Shown here: piece by piece, positions 35,930 to 45,135 of the stretch
Position numbering within the stretch: the first letter of the stretch is position 1
Layout: each line of letters starts with the position of its first letter
Assembly (NCBI GenBank): GCA_964552655.1
Contig: CAZKHG010000022.1
Span: 1-48,424 of the forward strand
Source of the DNA: CAZKHG01 sp964552655
GTDB taxonomy: Bacteria > Bacteroidota > Bacteroidia > Bacteroidales > Tenuifilaceae
Reading direction: 5' to 3'
DNA: 48,424 nt
The notes under the pieces: model-generated
Told to the model about the DNA's origin: nothing
Seen by the model: the letters and a program-made list of their open reading frames with translations, nothing else
Database searches by the model: none
Translations under genes and position numbers: made by a program

Positions 35930-37761
35930 TATGATATAATTTCGCTTAAGGCTGCAAATTTAGCAGATTTTATTTTAGGTTCACTTTTTTCTTTCAAAGC
36001 ATCAAGCAATATCTCAGAGATATCAGAAACTGTGTTGTTTTCCGTTGCATTTTGCAAAGTTTTTTTGCATAAGGGGCATGCAGTAGCCACAACATCGGTC
36101 TTGTTTGCCCCAATCTTTTCTAAGGTGGATGAAGCTATTATTTTGCGTTCATCCCCGGTAAGGTTCATGATCCCTAAACTACCACCACAACACATGGAAT
36201 TTTCTTTTGAAAATTTGGTTTCAGTCAACAACCCAGCCATTCTTAAAAGTTCACGGGGTTCATTATAAATTCCTAACCCTCTGCCTAGTTCACAGGGATC
36301 GTGGTATGCGATCTGGCGCTCTTTATTTTCAAACTCAAGTTTTCCCTCCATTGCCATTTCCAATAAAAACTGGCTATGGTGAAGAACCCTAATGTTCAGG
36401 TTGTATGATTCCTTGAAAACTCTGGCACAAATAGGGCATGAAGTGACCAGGCTATGCGCTCCGGTATTTAAAATCAGCTCCTTGTTTTTCTCAATCAGCT
36501 GCTTTGAAGCTTCAACCTGTCCATTAAGCTGAAGTGGCCTTCCACAACAGATTGAACCATCCTTATCAATAAAATTGTATTCAACACCTCCCTTTTCGAA
36601 AAGGGTTAGCGTTGATTTAATAACAGAAGGTGTTAAATGTCCCATACACCCTGCAAAGTAAGCAACCTTGGAAATAGGGTAAGAATATCCGTTTAGGTAG
36701 CTATAACTTTTTTCTGAGAAATACTGATATTTTTTACGTTCATTAGTGCGAATGGCAGTAATCTCGACCCCCACCGGACAAGCTTCTACGCATCTCATAC
36801 ACATCATACAGTATTGATTTAACCTGTCTGATGGTTGGCTGTATCTCAACATTCTTAAAAAGTACGTTGGTTGAGTGTCGAAAATGTTCAGATCTGTACT
36901 CAACTGGCAGGAATCAATGCAAATACCGCACCGGGAACAAGCGCTTAGCTCTACCCGGGTAAACGTTGTGTGTTTATCCTTTTCTTTGATCTGGTAACGT
37001 CTTAAAAAAATGAGTAGGATTTCGGATGGTATATGCATATACCTTGAAAAAGGCATGGTAACAAAAAAAACTCCCAACGCAATTGAGTATGCCCACCATG
37101 CCGGGTAATACAAGGTGGCTAAAGGCATGTGGTAAATAACATTTTGTCCCAGAAAGTTGGTTAAAAAATGGCCGGTATTATACAAACCGGCTGTAACACT
37201 CTCGGCCAGTATCCTGAAAGGAAAAATCATCCAAAGCGATGTGAGGGCAATCCTGTCGATCAAGATATGCCTTGTGGTTCGTTGCATACCCAAGCGTTTA
37301 CTCCTGAACCTTTTAAAAAACGCAATGCTAATGCCGGTAATCACTACCAGCAAAAAGAAATCCATAGAGAAAGTGAAAAACTCCTGGTATTCGTTCAAAG
37401 GGGTGAGGTCATGGCGGAAAAACTCAAAGAAGATTGGATAGTATGGAGGGTTAAATACTCTATGAGGAAATAATCTCGACTCAAAATTTCCCAGAACTAT
37501 AAGCATAAGCCAGCCAAACGCAAGGCTCATATGCATGTACCCCAATAAAATATTTTTTCTGAATATTTTCCTGTGCATTAAAGCTTCCAGAAAGTTCTCC
37601 CAAATTGCCTCCAGGGTTTTAAAAGAAAAAATGTTCTTTTTTATCAGCTTCTTATCCTCTGACGGGAGTAATACAATCCACTGAACCCACCTGAAAATTA
37701 TAAATAACACTATAAACAGCAGTCCTACAGTAAAAGGGAGTACAAATGGTGGAATTCTCAT
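35929..37761 (-). CDS. Membrane heterodisulfide reductase-like Fe-S protein (HdrE/NarI-like plus HdrD-like fusion)
   Basis: 610 residues from ATG 37761, the first start after the previous stop at 37772. The N-terminal part (about 1-250) has about five to six membrane helices, like the cytochrome b-type HdrE/DsrM/NarI domain. Next come two 4Fe-4S motifs, CSRCGICIDSC and CMMCMRCVEACPVG. Two CCG domains follow: CCGRPLQL with CPICARVF, and HDPCELGRG with CCGGSLGIMN and ACPLCKKTL. Such HdrDE or DsrMK-like proteins pass electrons between quinones and a disulfide or thiol site. It is the likely membrane anchor of the operon. Confidence 0.87.
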   Translation of the reverse strand: MRIPPFVLPFTVGLLFIVLFIIFRWVQWIVLLPSEDKKLIKKNIFSFKTLEAIWENFLEALMHRKIFRKNILLGYMHMSLAFGWLMLIVLGNFESRLFPHRVFNPPYYPIFFEFFRHDLTPLNEYQEFFTFSMDFFLLVVITGISIAFFKRFRSKRLGMQRTTRHILIDRIALTSLWMIFPFRILAESVTAGLYNTGHFLTNFLGQNVIYHMPLATLYYPAWWAYSIALGVFFVTMPFSRYMHIPSEILLIFLRRYQIKEKDKHTTFTRVELSACSRCGICIDSCQLSTDLNIFDTQPTYFLRMLRYSQPSDRLNQYCMMCMRCVEACPVGVEITAIRTNERKKYQYFSEKSYSYLNGYSYPISKVAYFAGCMGHLTPSVIKSTLTLFEKGGVEYNFIDKDGSICCGRPLQLNGQVEASKQLIEKNKELILNTGAHSLVTSCPICARVFKESYNLNIRVLHHSQFLLEMAMEGKLEFENKERQIAYHDPCELGRGLGIYNEPRELLRMAGLLTETKFSKENSMCCGGSLGIMNLTGDERKIIASSTLEKIGANKTDVVATACPLCKKTLQNATENNTVSDISEILLDALKEKSEPKIKSAKFAALSEIIS

Positions 37762-37771
37762 AATCAAACTT

Positions 37772-38092
37772 TTAAACTGCCTTTCTGATAAGGGCAATGA
37801 TGTTACGGGTATTAACATTCCTTGGGCAGATCAATGTACATTTCCCACATAGCATACATTTTTCTGATTCTTCAATTGCCTGGTTCACCTCACCTCTCCT
37901 TATACGATGGCATAGGTTTCGGAAGCTGAAATCAGTAAATCTGGCAGTAGTGCATGTTGCAGCACAGCTACCACAGGCGATGCAAAGGTTGAAACTGGGA
38001 TCCAATTCAACAATCTGCTTTTCCAGTGATCTATCAACCGTGTCAAGATCATGAAGATTGGAAACCAGGGGAGTATATCCAAAGTTAATCAT
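37772..38092 (-). CDS. HdrC-like small ferredoxin subunit
   Basis: 106 residues with two 4Fe-4S motifs, CIACGSCAATC and CMLCGKCTLICP, in the order and spacing of HdrC. The short SFRNLCHRIRRGEVNQAIEES helix lies between them. HdrC carries electrons between the flavin subunit and the CCG-domain subunit. It overlaps the upstream HdrA-like gene by four bases and is 10 bases from the next start, so it is in the operon. It is the second HdrC-type gene in this cluster. Confidence 0.88.
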   Translation of the reverse strand: MINFGYTPLVSNLHDLDTVDRSLEKQIVELDPSFNLCIACGSCAATCTTARFTDFSFRNLCHRIRRGEVNQAIEESEKCMLCGKCTLICPRNVNTRNIIALIRKAV

Positions 38093-39111
38093 GCTTTACT
38101 ATTTGTAAAATAGCTATGTAATTCAACTGCTGCTGATCGGGCAGCAGTGATTGAATCGGTAATATTATTCGGACCAGAACAAGCACCAGCCAGAAAAATT
38201 CCTGCAACACCTGTTTGGGATGGATTTAAATGATAATCTTTAACTTGTATAAAACCATCGTGGTTTAGGTTCAGATCCAACTTCTCACAAATCTTTCTAG
38301 TTGATTCCAACGGTGACATACCTACCATCAGCACAACCAAATCGACCGACATTTTCAGTGGTTTCTGGGATAGTGTATCTTCTGCTTTAATCAGGATCCT
38401 GCCGTTTCCCAGTTCACTCGATTCCGATAACCGACCTCTGATAAAATTAACCCCTTTAAGTTGGGCATCTTTATACAAATCCTCATAACCTGGTCCGAAC
38501 ATTCTTAAATCCATGTACAAACAATAAACATCGGCTTCTGGTATGGCTTCCTTCACTTCAATTGCCTGTTTTACGGCTGTTACACAACAAACCTTGGAGC
38601 AATATGGCCGGTTGACCTTTTCATCACGGCTGCCAACACAGTGAATAAATGCTATTTTTTGAGGAATATCACCATTTGCTTTAAAGGGTTTTCCTGAGGC
38701 TGAAAACATCTTTTCCAGCTCAGGAGAAGTTATCACATTTTCAAATATTCCATACCCATACTCTTCCTTTCTTTCAGCGGGGAAAAGTTCAAAACCTGTT
38801 GCAATTACCAAGGCATCGGCTTTCTGTTTTTGGGCATTCACATCAATCAGAAACGAATCGTTTTCACGGGTTATATTTTCAACTTTTGCGGATAATAATA
38901 CATTAACCCTCGGGCTCAATTCTGATTTGAGTTGATCCACGACCTCCGAAGCATGTCGCCTATTGGGGAATAACCTGTCCCATTTATCAACATGACCGCC
39001 CAATCGGGCTTCCTTTTCATATAGAATAACATTATACCCAAGTTTATCGAGTTGCAATGAAGTTTCCAATCCTGCCACTCCACCCCCGATAACAGCCACG
39101 GTTTTATTCAT
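38089..39111 (-). CDS. HdrA-like FAD oxidoreductase subunit
   Basis: 340 residues from ATG 39111 (a TTG at 39129 is the other option). The N-terminal FAD motif is VIGGGVAGLETSLQLDKLGYNVILYEKE, in which the HdrA-type GGxxGG follows as RLGGH. A CSKVCCVTAVKQA cysteine cluster binds Fe-S as in HdrA/QmoA. The chain is short: it lacks the C-terminal ferredoxin domains of methanogen HdrA, so it is closer to sHdrA or QmoA in size. It is the flavin centre of the complex. Bifurcation is possible but not shown. Confidence 0.88.
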   Translation of the reverse strand: MNKTVAVIGGGVAGLETSLQLDKLGYNVILYEKEARLGGHVDKWDRLFPNRRHASEVVDQLKSELSPRVNVLLSAKVENITRENDSFLIDVNAQKQKADALVIATGFELFPAERKEEYGYGIFENVITSPELEKMFSASGKPFKANGDIPQKIAFIHCVGSRDEKVNRPYCSKVCCVTAVKQAIEVKEAIPEADVYCLYMDLRMFGPGYEDLYKDAQLKGVNFIRGRLSESSELGNGRILIKAEDTLSQKPLKMSVDLVVLMVGMSPLESTRKICEKLDLNLNHDGFIQVKDYHLNPSQTGVAGIFLAGACSGPNNITDSITAARSAAVELHSYFTNSKA

Positions 39112-39168
39112 TTCAGCAATAAGATTCAAAATTTCAAATACTTAATAAATGTAAATTTAAAACTGTAA

Positions 39169-40242
39169 TTATTTATAAAATTTCAAGTTATTTGGTGATT
39201 CAGGTAACCCAAGATCCTCCCCATTTTTCCCTTTGAACTTCATGGATGGGTCATAAACCACACCCATTTTTTTAAGTAGTGGTTCAACATCAACCTGGTG
39301 CATTTGAAGGCCAATCTCCCAGGGATCAAAACCAAGAATTACCCCGGCAAGTTCTTCGTAGGTTAGAACAGGAATACCATGACCAGTTTCACCATAGGTT
39401 TTACCTTCCATTTCAGCCAGGGCATACTGCCACCTGTCCAAAAAAAAGTTGCATCCCGGGCAGTTGGTTAAAATCAAATCGGGATTGAAAGGTTCCATCG
39501 ATTCGAACTTTTTCTTCGATGCAGCAATGGAGTAACCCCTGTTTGCCATCACAAAATACTGCCTGAAACCAAACCCGCAGCAATGCCTACGTTCCGGGTA
39601 ATCAATCACCTCACCGCCCCATGCCTCGGTTAAACCTGCAAGTACATGAGGATATTCAGCCCCACCAACCCCTTTAGCCGGGAACATTTTAGCATAGTGG
39701 CAACCGATATGATCAACCACTTTCAGCGGGTTCCCGGTTTGGTTATTGATAAGTTTATATTTTGCTTTTTCAGCTATTTCAAATCGGAATTTATAGATTA
39801 TATCACTTGTATGAGCCATATTTACAGGCTCTTCAAATTCCCGTCCGGTTGCCTTACGGAGATAATCCCTTGTTTGCTCTTTCTCTTTTGGGAAATGATG
39901 CCACGTATCGAGAATTTCAGTATAAATCCCAAATGAGGTAACACAGGAAGGGGTGTAGTTTTCATAACCGGATTCCCTCATCAACGAGAAGTTTCTGGCA
40001 ACAACAGTCTGTATCGTCTCAAAAGGGACCACTTCATTATGGTAACCTATTCCGGTGCATGTTGTGTGATGAGAACTCTCATAAACATCTTTACCCAAAA
40101 CATCTTTTAGAATTCTCAGGTATATATTTTCTGCACCAGGAAAAACTGTTTGCCGGATGCAACTCCGGACATAATAGTACTTATCATCAGCAATTTCCTT
40201 TTGATAATCCTTCCATATTTTTCTTTTTCCTTCGATTTTCAT
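39169..40242 (-). CDS. HdrB-like CCG-domain subunit
   Basis: 357 residues. The C-terminal CCG domain has HIGCHYAKMF, RRHCCGFGF and TNCPGCNFFLDRW, the cysteines that hold the unusual HdrB 4Fe-4S cluster. The N-terminal half has CIRQTVFPGAE and TTCTGIGYHNEV, a first CCG-like domain in variant form. HdrB is the site of disulfide or thiol chemistry. It overlaps the HdrC-like gene upstream by four bases and precedes hdrA by 57 bases, matching the C-B-A order of known hdr operons. Confidence 0.88.
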   Translation of the reverse strand: MKIEGKRKIWKDYQKEIADDKYYYVRSCIRQTVFPGAENIYLRILKDVLGKDVYESSHHTTCTGIGYHNEVVPFETIQTVVARNFSLMRESGYENYTPSCVTSFGIYTEILDTWHHFPKEKEQTRDYLRKATGREFEEPVNMAHTSDIIYKFRFEIAEKAKYKLINNQTGNPLKVVDHIGCHYAKMFPAKGVGGAEYPHVLAGLTEAWGGEVIDYPERRHCCGFGFRQYFVMANRGYSIAASKKKFESMEPFNPDLILTNCPGCNFFLDRWQYALAEMEGKTYGETGHGIPVLTYEELAGVILGFDPWEIGLQMHQVDVEPLLKKMGVVYDPSMKFKGKNGEDLGLPESPNNLKFYK

Positions 40243-40952
40243 TTTCTGGTGTGCTTGTCCTGATTATTCCGGGTGTAAACCTCCTTAAAATAAGAGCTAT
40301 CCTTCCCTTCGCCAATCTCTAAACCCATCTCCTTTGCTTTTACAGCTGAATCCTTTTCAATTTTATCAAACCAATCCATGCCTCCGGTAACCTCGAAAAT
40401 TCTTCGTAATTCATCCAGATCAACTTTCTCAACTTCCCGGATAGCGCCCGGACCAGAGCCACGATAATTAGCCCCTACCTTTGCCAAAACCTCTTTCCGG
40501 TTATCCCGAACCCATTGCCATAACGGGCCTTGTTCCGGGAACAGATCAAGGGTGGTATGATCAAAATGTACACAGTAACCGGTTTCAAGTATTGAATCAC
40601 CAACCATCCGTTTTGCTGCCAGCTGTTGTCTGCCCTTTTCTGATTCAACAAAAAGTCCGGTTTCAATGGATAGCTTTCGTAAAGCCTGAATAATTAACCC
40701 GGGAGCATTTTGCCTGGGACAGCGGGTCTTACAGCTCATGCATTCTCCACAGTACCAGATTTTATCACTCTTTAGGAGTTCCTCAATTATAGAATCATCA
40801 CGGCTTTGTACCTGGTTGGCTATCGATCGTGGATCGTAATTATAAACCTCAGCGGCAGGGCAAATTGCTGTGCAAGTACCGCAATTTATACAGGCTTTAA
40901 TGCCTTCAACAAAACGCACATCGCTGTTTAGCCTATCGAATAGCTTTCCCAT
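40239..40952 (-). CDS. HdrC-like 4Fe-4S dicluster subunit
   Basis: 237 residues, the first gene of the operon. Two clusters are encoded: CINCGTCTAICPAAE and CGECMSCKTRCPRQN. The C-terminal half (about 120-237) is a helical extension with no clear motif. It is longer than methanogen HdrC (about 190 residues). It should relay electrons between HdrA and HdrB. Promoter candidate at 41052-41059. Confidence 0.88.
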   Translation of the reverse strand: MGKLFDRLNSDVRFVEGIKACINCGTCTAICPAAEVYNYDPRSIANQVQSRDDSIIEELLKSDKIWYCGECMSCKTRCPRQNAPGLIIQALRKLSIETGLFVESEKGRQQLAAKRMVGDSILETGYCVHFDHTTLDLFPEQGPLWQWVRDNRKEVLAKVGANYRGSGPGAIREVEKVDLDELRRIFEVTGGMDWFDKIEKDSAVKAKEMGLEIGEGKDSSYFKEVYTRNNQDKHTRK

Positions 40953-41051
40953 TGATAAATTTTAAATTGGTAAGCGATTAACTATTAATAAAATACAGGT
41001 AGATTCCAACTAATTATTCAACAAATCATAGAAAATCCTGAATTAATCGAA

Positions 41052-41059
41052 CAAATATA
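41052..41059 (-). promoter_or_regulatory. -7 promoter element for the Hdr-like operon
   Basis: The minus strand reads TATATTTG, an exact TAnnTTTG match, about 100 bases before the first ATG of the operon. No clear -33 TTG was found. The 292-base divergent region (40953-41244) otherwise shows nothing distinctive. Confidence 0.35.
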
Positions 41060-41244
41060 GAAAGGAGTTCTTTATAAAAACCTGAAATTTTTCATATTTA
41101 ACAACATGATAGAATTATCAGGTTTTAGATTATAGCTTCCGGTTATGATATCTGTTGTCCCTTTCCTTAATTCTGAATTCTGGTTCCCGTTTTTTTTCTC
41201 CATTCAATAAGTTTTTCAGATATTTGAATACCAATTCTTATTAT

Positions 41245-42285
41245 ATGCTCGATTTTAACAATACCGTAATTGATGAGGCAATAGTTCATTATATTGGGTC
41301 ATCGGAGAGGAATGAATTAATACTTTCCAGCTCAACCCTCGATCTGGAAAATGAAAACCTGGCAAAATCGTTGGTGGTTTTCTTTTTAAATCATTTCCGT
41401 AGCAATGGTTTTTACTCGTTTTCGCATAATACCTCTCTCAACCTTAACGAAATTTATGCTTATACCTCTGATTTTTTTGAAAGTAAACTTTCACTCATAG
41501 AAGCATCACAATCTATTGCCCAGCACCTGAAACATGTATCGGTTCATCCAAATATCAAAGGCGGCGAGTTGTATGTAGCATCATTGAAAGGTTGTGTTGT
41601 TGATGGCGAACTGGTTGATGCCATTGGTATTTACAAATCCGAAACCAAGGACAACTACATTAAAGTGAGCAGGCATGGGTTAAGCATAAAAGTTAACTCT
41701 GAAACTGGCACAAACCCAAAACGTCTTGATAAAGCGTGCATCATTCTCAATACTGAAAAGGATTTGGGCTATAAAGTCTGTATTGTGGATAACACCAACA
41801 AGGATGAAGCCCGTTATTGGGTTGATGATTTCCTTAGGATCAAGCTGCGGAATGATAACTTTTACCAAACCAAAAACTACATTGAGCTTTGTAAGGGATT
41901 TGTAACTGAAGTGTTTAACAACGAGAATAAGGTTGATCGTGCCGATCAGGTGGTGATGCTAAATAAGGCTCATGATTTTTTTAAAACAAAAGATGAGTTC
42001 AGAAAGGAAGAATTTGAGGAGGAGGTGATGGAGCAACCTGAAATAATTGGGGCATTTCGTGATTATAAGAAAAGGTACGAAACCGAGAAAGGATTTGAGA
42101 TTAACGATGAGTTCAAAATATCTGCCGATGTTGCTAAACAATCCAAAAAGTATTTTAAAAGCGTAATTAAACTCGATAAAAACTTCCATGTTTATATTCA
42201 TGGCAACCGCGAGATGGTTGACCGCGGATTCGACGAGGAAAAAGGGATGAAGTACTATAAGCTGTACTTTGAGAAAGAGGATTAG
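41245..42285 (+). CDS. Nucleoid-associated protein, NdpA/YejK-like
   Basis: 346 residues from ATG 41245; the longer frame to a TTG at 41155 has a non-conserved, unlikely extension. The opening MLDFNNTVIDEAIVHYIGSS and the C-terminal KVTYRxxx-like FKISADVAKQSKKYFKSVIKLDKNFHVYIHG resemble the NA37/NdpA family. These are DNA- or RNA-associated proteins of uncertain role. Often found as solitary genes in Bacteroidota, as here. Confidence 0.75.
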   Translation: MLDFNNTVIDEAIVHYIGSSERNELILSSSTLDLENENLAKSLVVFFLNHFRSNGFYSFSHNTSLNLNEIYAYTSDFFESKLSLIEASQSIAQHLKHVSVHPNIKGGELYVASLKGCVVDGELVDAIGIYKSETKDNYIKVSRHGLSIKVNSETGTNPKRLDKACIILNTEKDLGYKVCIVDNTNKDEARYWVDDFLRIKLRNDNFYQTKNYIELCKGFVTEVFNNENKVDRADQVVMLNKAHDFFKTKDEFRKEEFEEEVMEQPEIIGAFRDYKKRYETEKGFEINDEFKISADVAKQSKKYFKSVIKLDKNFHVYIHGNREMVDRGFDEEKGMKYYKLYFEKED

Positions 42286-42391
42286 ATTGTACAATATTAC
42301 ATCAACTTCCTAAAACAGTTCACACTGCATTTAAGAATAATCACCTCTCCTTCAGGAATAGATAATATTATGAGGAACTAACCTAATATAT

Positions 42392-42877
42392 TTAATCCAG
42401 CTCTTTCAAAATAAATAATACCACATTTTTGATCGCATCATCGAAGCTGGAACAGCCCATTCTGGCTTCTTTGTTATATTGTGGAATCAGGGTAAAGTTA
42501 TCAAGTTGAAATTCAAGTGTGATCTTTTTAGAGGTTCCTTTTACTTCTGGGGCTAACCCATTCTGGTTCAAAGTAGTGAATTTAATCCTGTCGAACTTCT
42601 CTTTAATTGAGCTGTCGTTTCTTCTAACTTCTAAAGCCGTGCAATGAGTGGTTAAAAATGGTTTTTTATTCCCCTTTTTGACCTTGAATATTGTTAACCC
42701 ATAGGTTTCGATATTTGCAGTGGTATAATCCTTAGCACCTGCGCACATTGTTTCATAGTAGTAATCAGTTCCTTTGTAGTTAACTGTACCGCTGTATTTA
42801 TTTGTGTTTTGAGCCTGAGTGTTATTGATAACTCCAACCAGAATTATCACGCTAAATAGTTTGAATAAGGTTTTCAT
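42392..42877 (-). CDS. Secreted hypothetical protein
   Basis: 161 residues from ATG 42877, which gives a clean signal peptide ending NNTQAQ; an in-frame start 24 bases upstream would extend it. No family was recognised. A few strands (YKGTDYYYETMCAG, KITLEFQLDNFTLI) and a closing helix (FDDAIKNVVLFILKELD) are seen, with three cysteines. It has a good upstream promoter and no partner in the same direction. Confidence 0.7.
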   Translation of the reverse strand: MKTLFKLFSVIILVGVINNTQAQNTNKYSGTVNYKGTDYYYETMCAGAKDYTTANIETYGLTIFKVKKGNKKPFLTTHCTALEVRRNDSSIKEKFDRIKFTTLNQNGLAPEVKGTSKKITLEFQLDNFTLIPQYNKEARMGCSSFDDAIKNVVLFILKELD

Positions 42878-42898
42878 AAGTATAATTTTAATGTTATA

Positions 42899-42929
42899 CA
42901 AAAATAGGTTTAAAAGAATTAAATAGCAA
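42899..42929 (-). promoter_or_regulatory. Predicted promoter of the secreted hypothetical gene
   Basis: On the minus strand TATTTTTG (42899-42906) is an exact -7 match and TTG (42927-42929) a -33 match with a 20-base spacing, 22 bases upstream of the ATG at 42877. Confidence 0.55.
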
Positions 42930-43048
42930 TTTACAAAAATAAAACCAATTGTTCATTTCGATTAAAAGATTATGAGGATGAACATCAATTAGCTTTAATC
43001 GGGTAACAGAAGTTTAAAATCTAAAATTTTGATGTATCAGCCATTAAA

Positions 43049-43762
43049 TCAAGAGGTAATCTCTTCCAGGATATACCCTACTGTAGGAATGCTTGTTATA
43101 CGAACTTTGGGGTCGTTTTTCAGGTACTTTCGGAGTTTAGAGATAAAAACATCAAGACTTCTGCCTGTAAAATAGTCGGATTCCCCCCATATTTCAATCA
43201 TCAGCTCTTCCCTTTTAACCAGCCTGTTTTTCGATTGGCAAAGAATTTTTAGAATATTTGATTCCTTTATAGTTAGTCTGATCGGGTTATTGTTTATTGA
43301 TAAAAGCTGCTTTTCGCAATCGAAATGATAACTGCCAATCCCAAATGTGAGTGAATGATTGTCTTTTCTGGCCTCATCGATTTGTCTAATCCGGTTGAGA
43401 ATAGCCTTGATGCGGTAGTGCAACTCCTCCTCGTCGAATGGTTTTGTGATGAAATCATCAACCCCGATATTAAAACCTTTTATCTTATCCTCTTTCATGG
43501 AACGGGCAGAAAGGATAATCACAGGAACATTTTTATTGATCTCCTTTATTTTTTCGATCAGGGTGAAACCATCCATCTTGGGGAGCATAATATCAACAAT
43601 GCAGATATCGAATACAGCCTGCTGGAAGCCCCTCAACCCGGAAATGCCATCGTTGTAAATTTTAACATCATAACCCAAAGATTCGAGGTAATCAACCAGC
43701 AGAAAGCCAAGGTTAAGATCATCCTCAACCAGCAGTATTTTTATTTTCTCCTCGTAGATCAT
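43049..43762 (-). CDS. OmpR-family response regulator
   Basis: 237 residues: a receiver domain (about 6-120) with phospho-acceptor Asp57 in CIVDIMLPKMDGF and the KPFDEEELHYR switch, then an OmpR-type winged helix (about 140-235) with RLVKREELMIEIWGESDYFTGRSLDVFISKLRKYL. It overlaps the kinase gene by four bases, so the two are coupled. Targets are not seen in the sequence, but the divergent Cys-rich gene is the obvious candidate. Confidence 0.95.
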   Translation of the reverse strand: MIYEEKIKILLVEDDLNLGFLLVDYLESLGYDVKIYNDGISGLRGFQQAVFDICIVDIMLPKMDGFTLIEKIKEINKNVPVIILSARSMKEDKIKGFNIGVDDFITKPFDEEELHYRIKAILNRIRQIDEARKDNHSLTFGIGSYHFDCEKQLLSINNNPIRLTIKESNILKILCQSKNRLVKREELMIEIWGESDYFTGRSLDVFISKLRKYLKNDPKVRITSIPTVGYILEEITS

Positions 43763-44997
43763 TTCGATTTGATTTTATCAAACTCAATAATTATTGAGGT
43801 GCCGTTTCCTTTACTGCTGGTTGCCTCAATTTTTCCGCCCATCTGATCAATTATCGATTTGACATGGAATAGCCCAAGGCCAAAGCCCTTGTTATCGTGG
43901 GTATTGCCCTTGGGTACCCGGTAAAATTTTTCAAATATGCTTTTGAGGTGCTCTCCGGGGATGCCAATACCGTTATCGGTAACTGTAACCAATAGTTTTT
44001 CAACAGTTGATTTAAGGTGAATCTCAATCTTTGGAGCTGCCTCGGAATATTTAATCGCATTGTCAATCAGGTTCCCAAAAACAATATGCAGCTGATCAAT
44101 ATTCCCCTCAATTTTAAAATCATCCCCGGCTTTGATCAGTTTCACGTCTCCCCTTTTCTCATCTATTTGAGCCTGAAATGATTCAATTACATCCTCTATA
44201 ACCATTGATAGATCTAAAATCTCCTTACTAACAGGGATAATAGTCTGGCTATGTGTTGTTTTCAACAGTTCATCAACTCGTTCTTTCAGCCTTATTTGCT
44301 CCGTTCTGATAATGCTGGTGTAGGATGATAGCTTGGAATCGCCCTCAACAACAGGGCTTTTGGAGATCATGCTATTGGCAAAGCCTATATTGGTGAGCGG
44401 TGTTTTGAATTCATGGGTCATGTTGTTCACAAAATCCCTGATTTGATCGGAGAGCAGTCTTTCGCGCCTGTAATACCTGTAGATCAGAATAAAAGAGACT
44501 GTTACAAGTATTACCAGGATTATGGAAGATATAAAGATGAACCCAATTTGGGCAAGGATAAAGTCCCTTTTGCTTGGGAATTTAATTTTTAGCTCAAAGC
44601 CATCCCTTTGAATTTTATCTGACAGGTTGTTTGAAAAATATGTTCCCTTCGGGGGGTTGTTAGTATCCACGTTTTTTATATCAACTATGCCGTACTCATA
44701 ATTCATGTTGATACCGTAAAAACTCAAATCGCTCTGAATAATGGAGTCAAGATTGGCAACCTGCTTAAGGGTATTTGTGAGCAAAATGCAATTCCCGCAT
44801 TTATCAGGGGTGGTGCAACTTTTATGCCTGGCGATATTGTCCTCAATTCGTTGTAAAGCCTTTTCAACATTCCTGTTGAACTGTGCCTCCTGCATTTTAG
44901 CCTCCTTAAAAATCCAAATAATCTGAATTGCAACTAGTGTAACAAGGCAAAATACAGTAATGATGAGCAGTATAAGCTGAAATCTGGATTTTTTCAT
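43759..44997 (-). CDS. Sensor histidine kinase with periplasmic Cys motif
   Basis: 412 residues: TM1 (about 7-30), a periplasmic domain (about 31-149), TM2 (about 150-174), HisKA with His195 in MTHEFKTPLTN, then the HATPase domain with GIPGEHLKSIFEKFYRV and GFGLGLFHVKSI. The periplasmic loop has Cys61-TTPDK-Cys67-GN-Cys70, close to CTPDKCKSC in the small Cys-rich protein encoded divergently. This suggests a thiol or metal input. The kinase controls the OmpR-type regulator that follows. The start is only four bases from a -7 box, so the mRNA may be leaderless. Confidence 0.92.
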   Translation of the reverse strand: MKKSRFQLILLIITVFCLVTLVAIQIIWIFKEAKMQEAQFNRNVEKALQRIEDNIARHKSCTTPDKCGNCILLTNTLKQVANLDSIIQSDLSFYGINMNYEYGIVDIKNVDTNNPPKGTYFSNNLSDKIQRDGFELKIKFPSKRDFILAQIGFIFISSIILVILVTVSFILIYRYYRRERLLSDQIRDFVNNMTHEFKTPLTNIGFANSMISKSPVVEGDSKLSSYTSIIRTEQIRLKERVDELLKTTHSQTIIPVSKEILDLSMVIEDVIESFQAQIDEKRGDVKLIKAGDDFKIEGNIDQLHIVFGNLIDNAIKYSEAAPKIEIHLKSTVEKLLVTVTDNGIGIPGEHLKSIFEKFYRVPKGNTHDNKGFGLGLFHVKSIIDQMGGKIEATSSKGNGTSIIIEFDKIKSK

Positions 44998-45001
44998 ACT
45001 A

Positions 45002-45035
45002 CAAAAGTAAAAATGATTTAATACCCTTTCATCAA
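45002..45035 (-). promoter_or_regulatory. Predicted promoter of the two-component operon, adjacent to the start codon
   Basis: On the minus strand TACTTTTG (45002-45009) is an exact -7 match and TTG (45033-45035) a -33 match 23 bases upstream. The box ends four bases before the kinase ATG, so transcription should start at or near the ATG. Confidence 0.5.
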
Positions 45036-45072
45036 TTTAACATCTCTATAACATGAATTAACCAGATTATAA

Positions 45073-45103
45073 CACCTCGGGTGCAAAAAGGCACTTACAT
45101 TTG
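45073..45103 (+). promoter_or_regulatory. -7 element and small palindromes upstream of the Cys-rich gene
   Basis: TACATTTG (45096-45103) is an exact -7 match, 32 bases before the ATG at 45136. Just upstream, CACC-TCG-GGTG (45073-45083) and GTGC...GCAC (45081-45094) are small inverted repeats, possible operator DNA for the divergent regulator. This is inference. Confidence 0.4.
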
Positions 45104-45135
45104 TGCTCAGAAAAACAAATTAAATCAAAATACCC

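Noticed and set aside
41155..41244. TTG start extending the nucleoid-associated protein by 30 residues
   Set aside because: The extension is hydrophobic and unlike the family opening; ATG 41245 gives the expected N-terminus.
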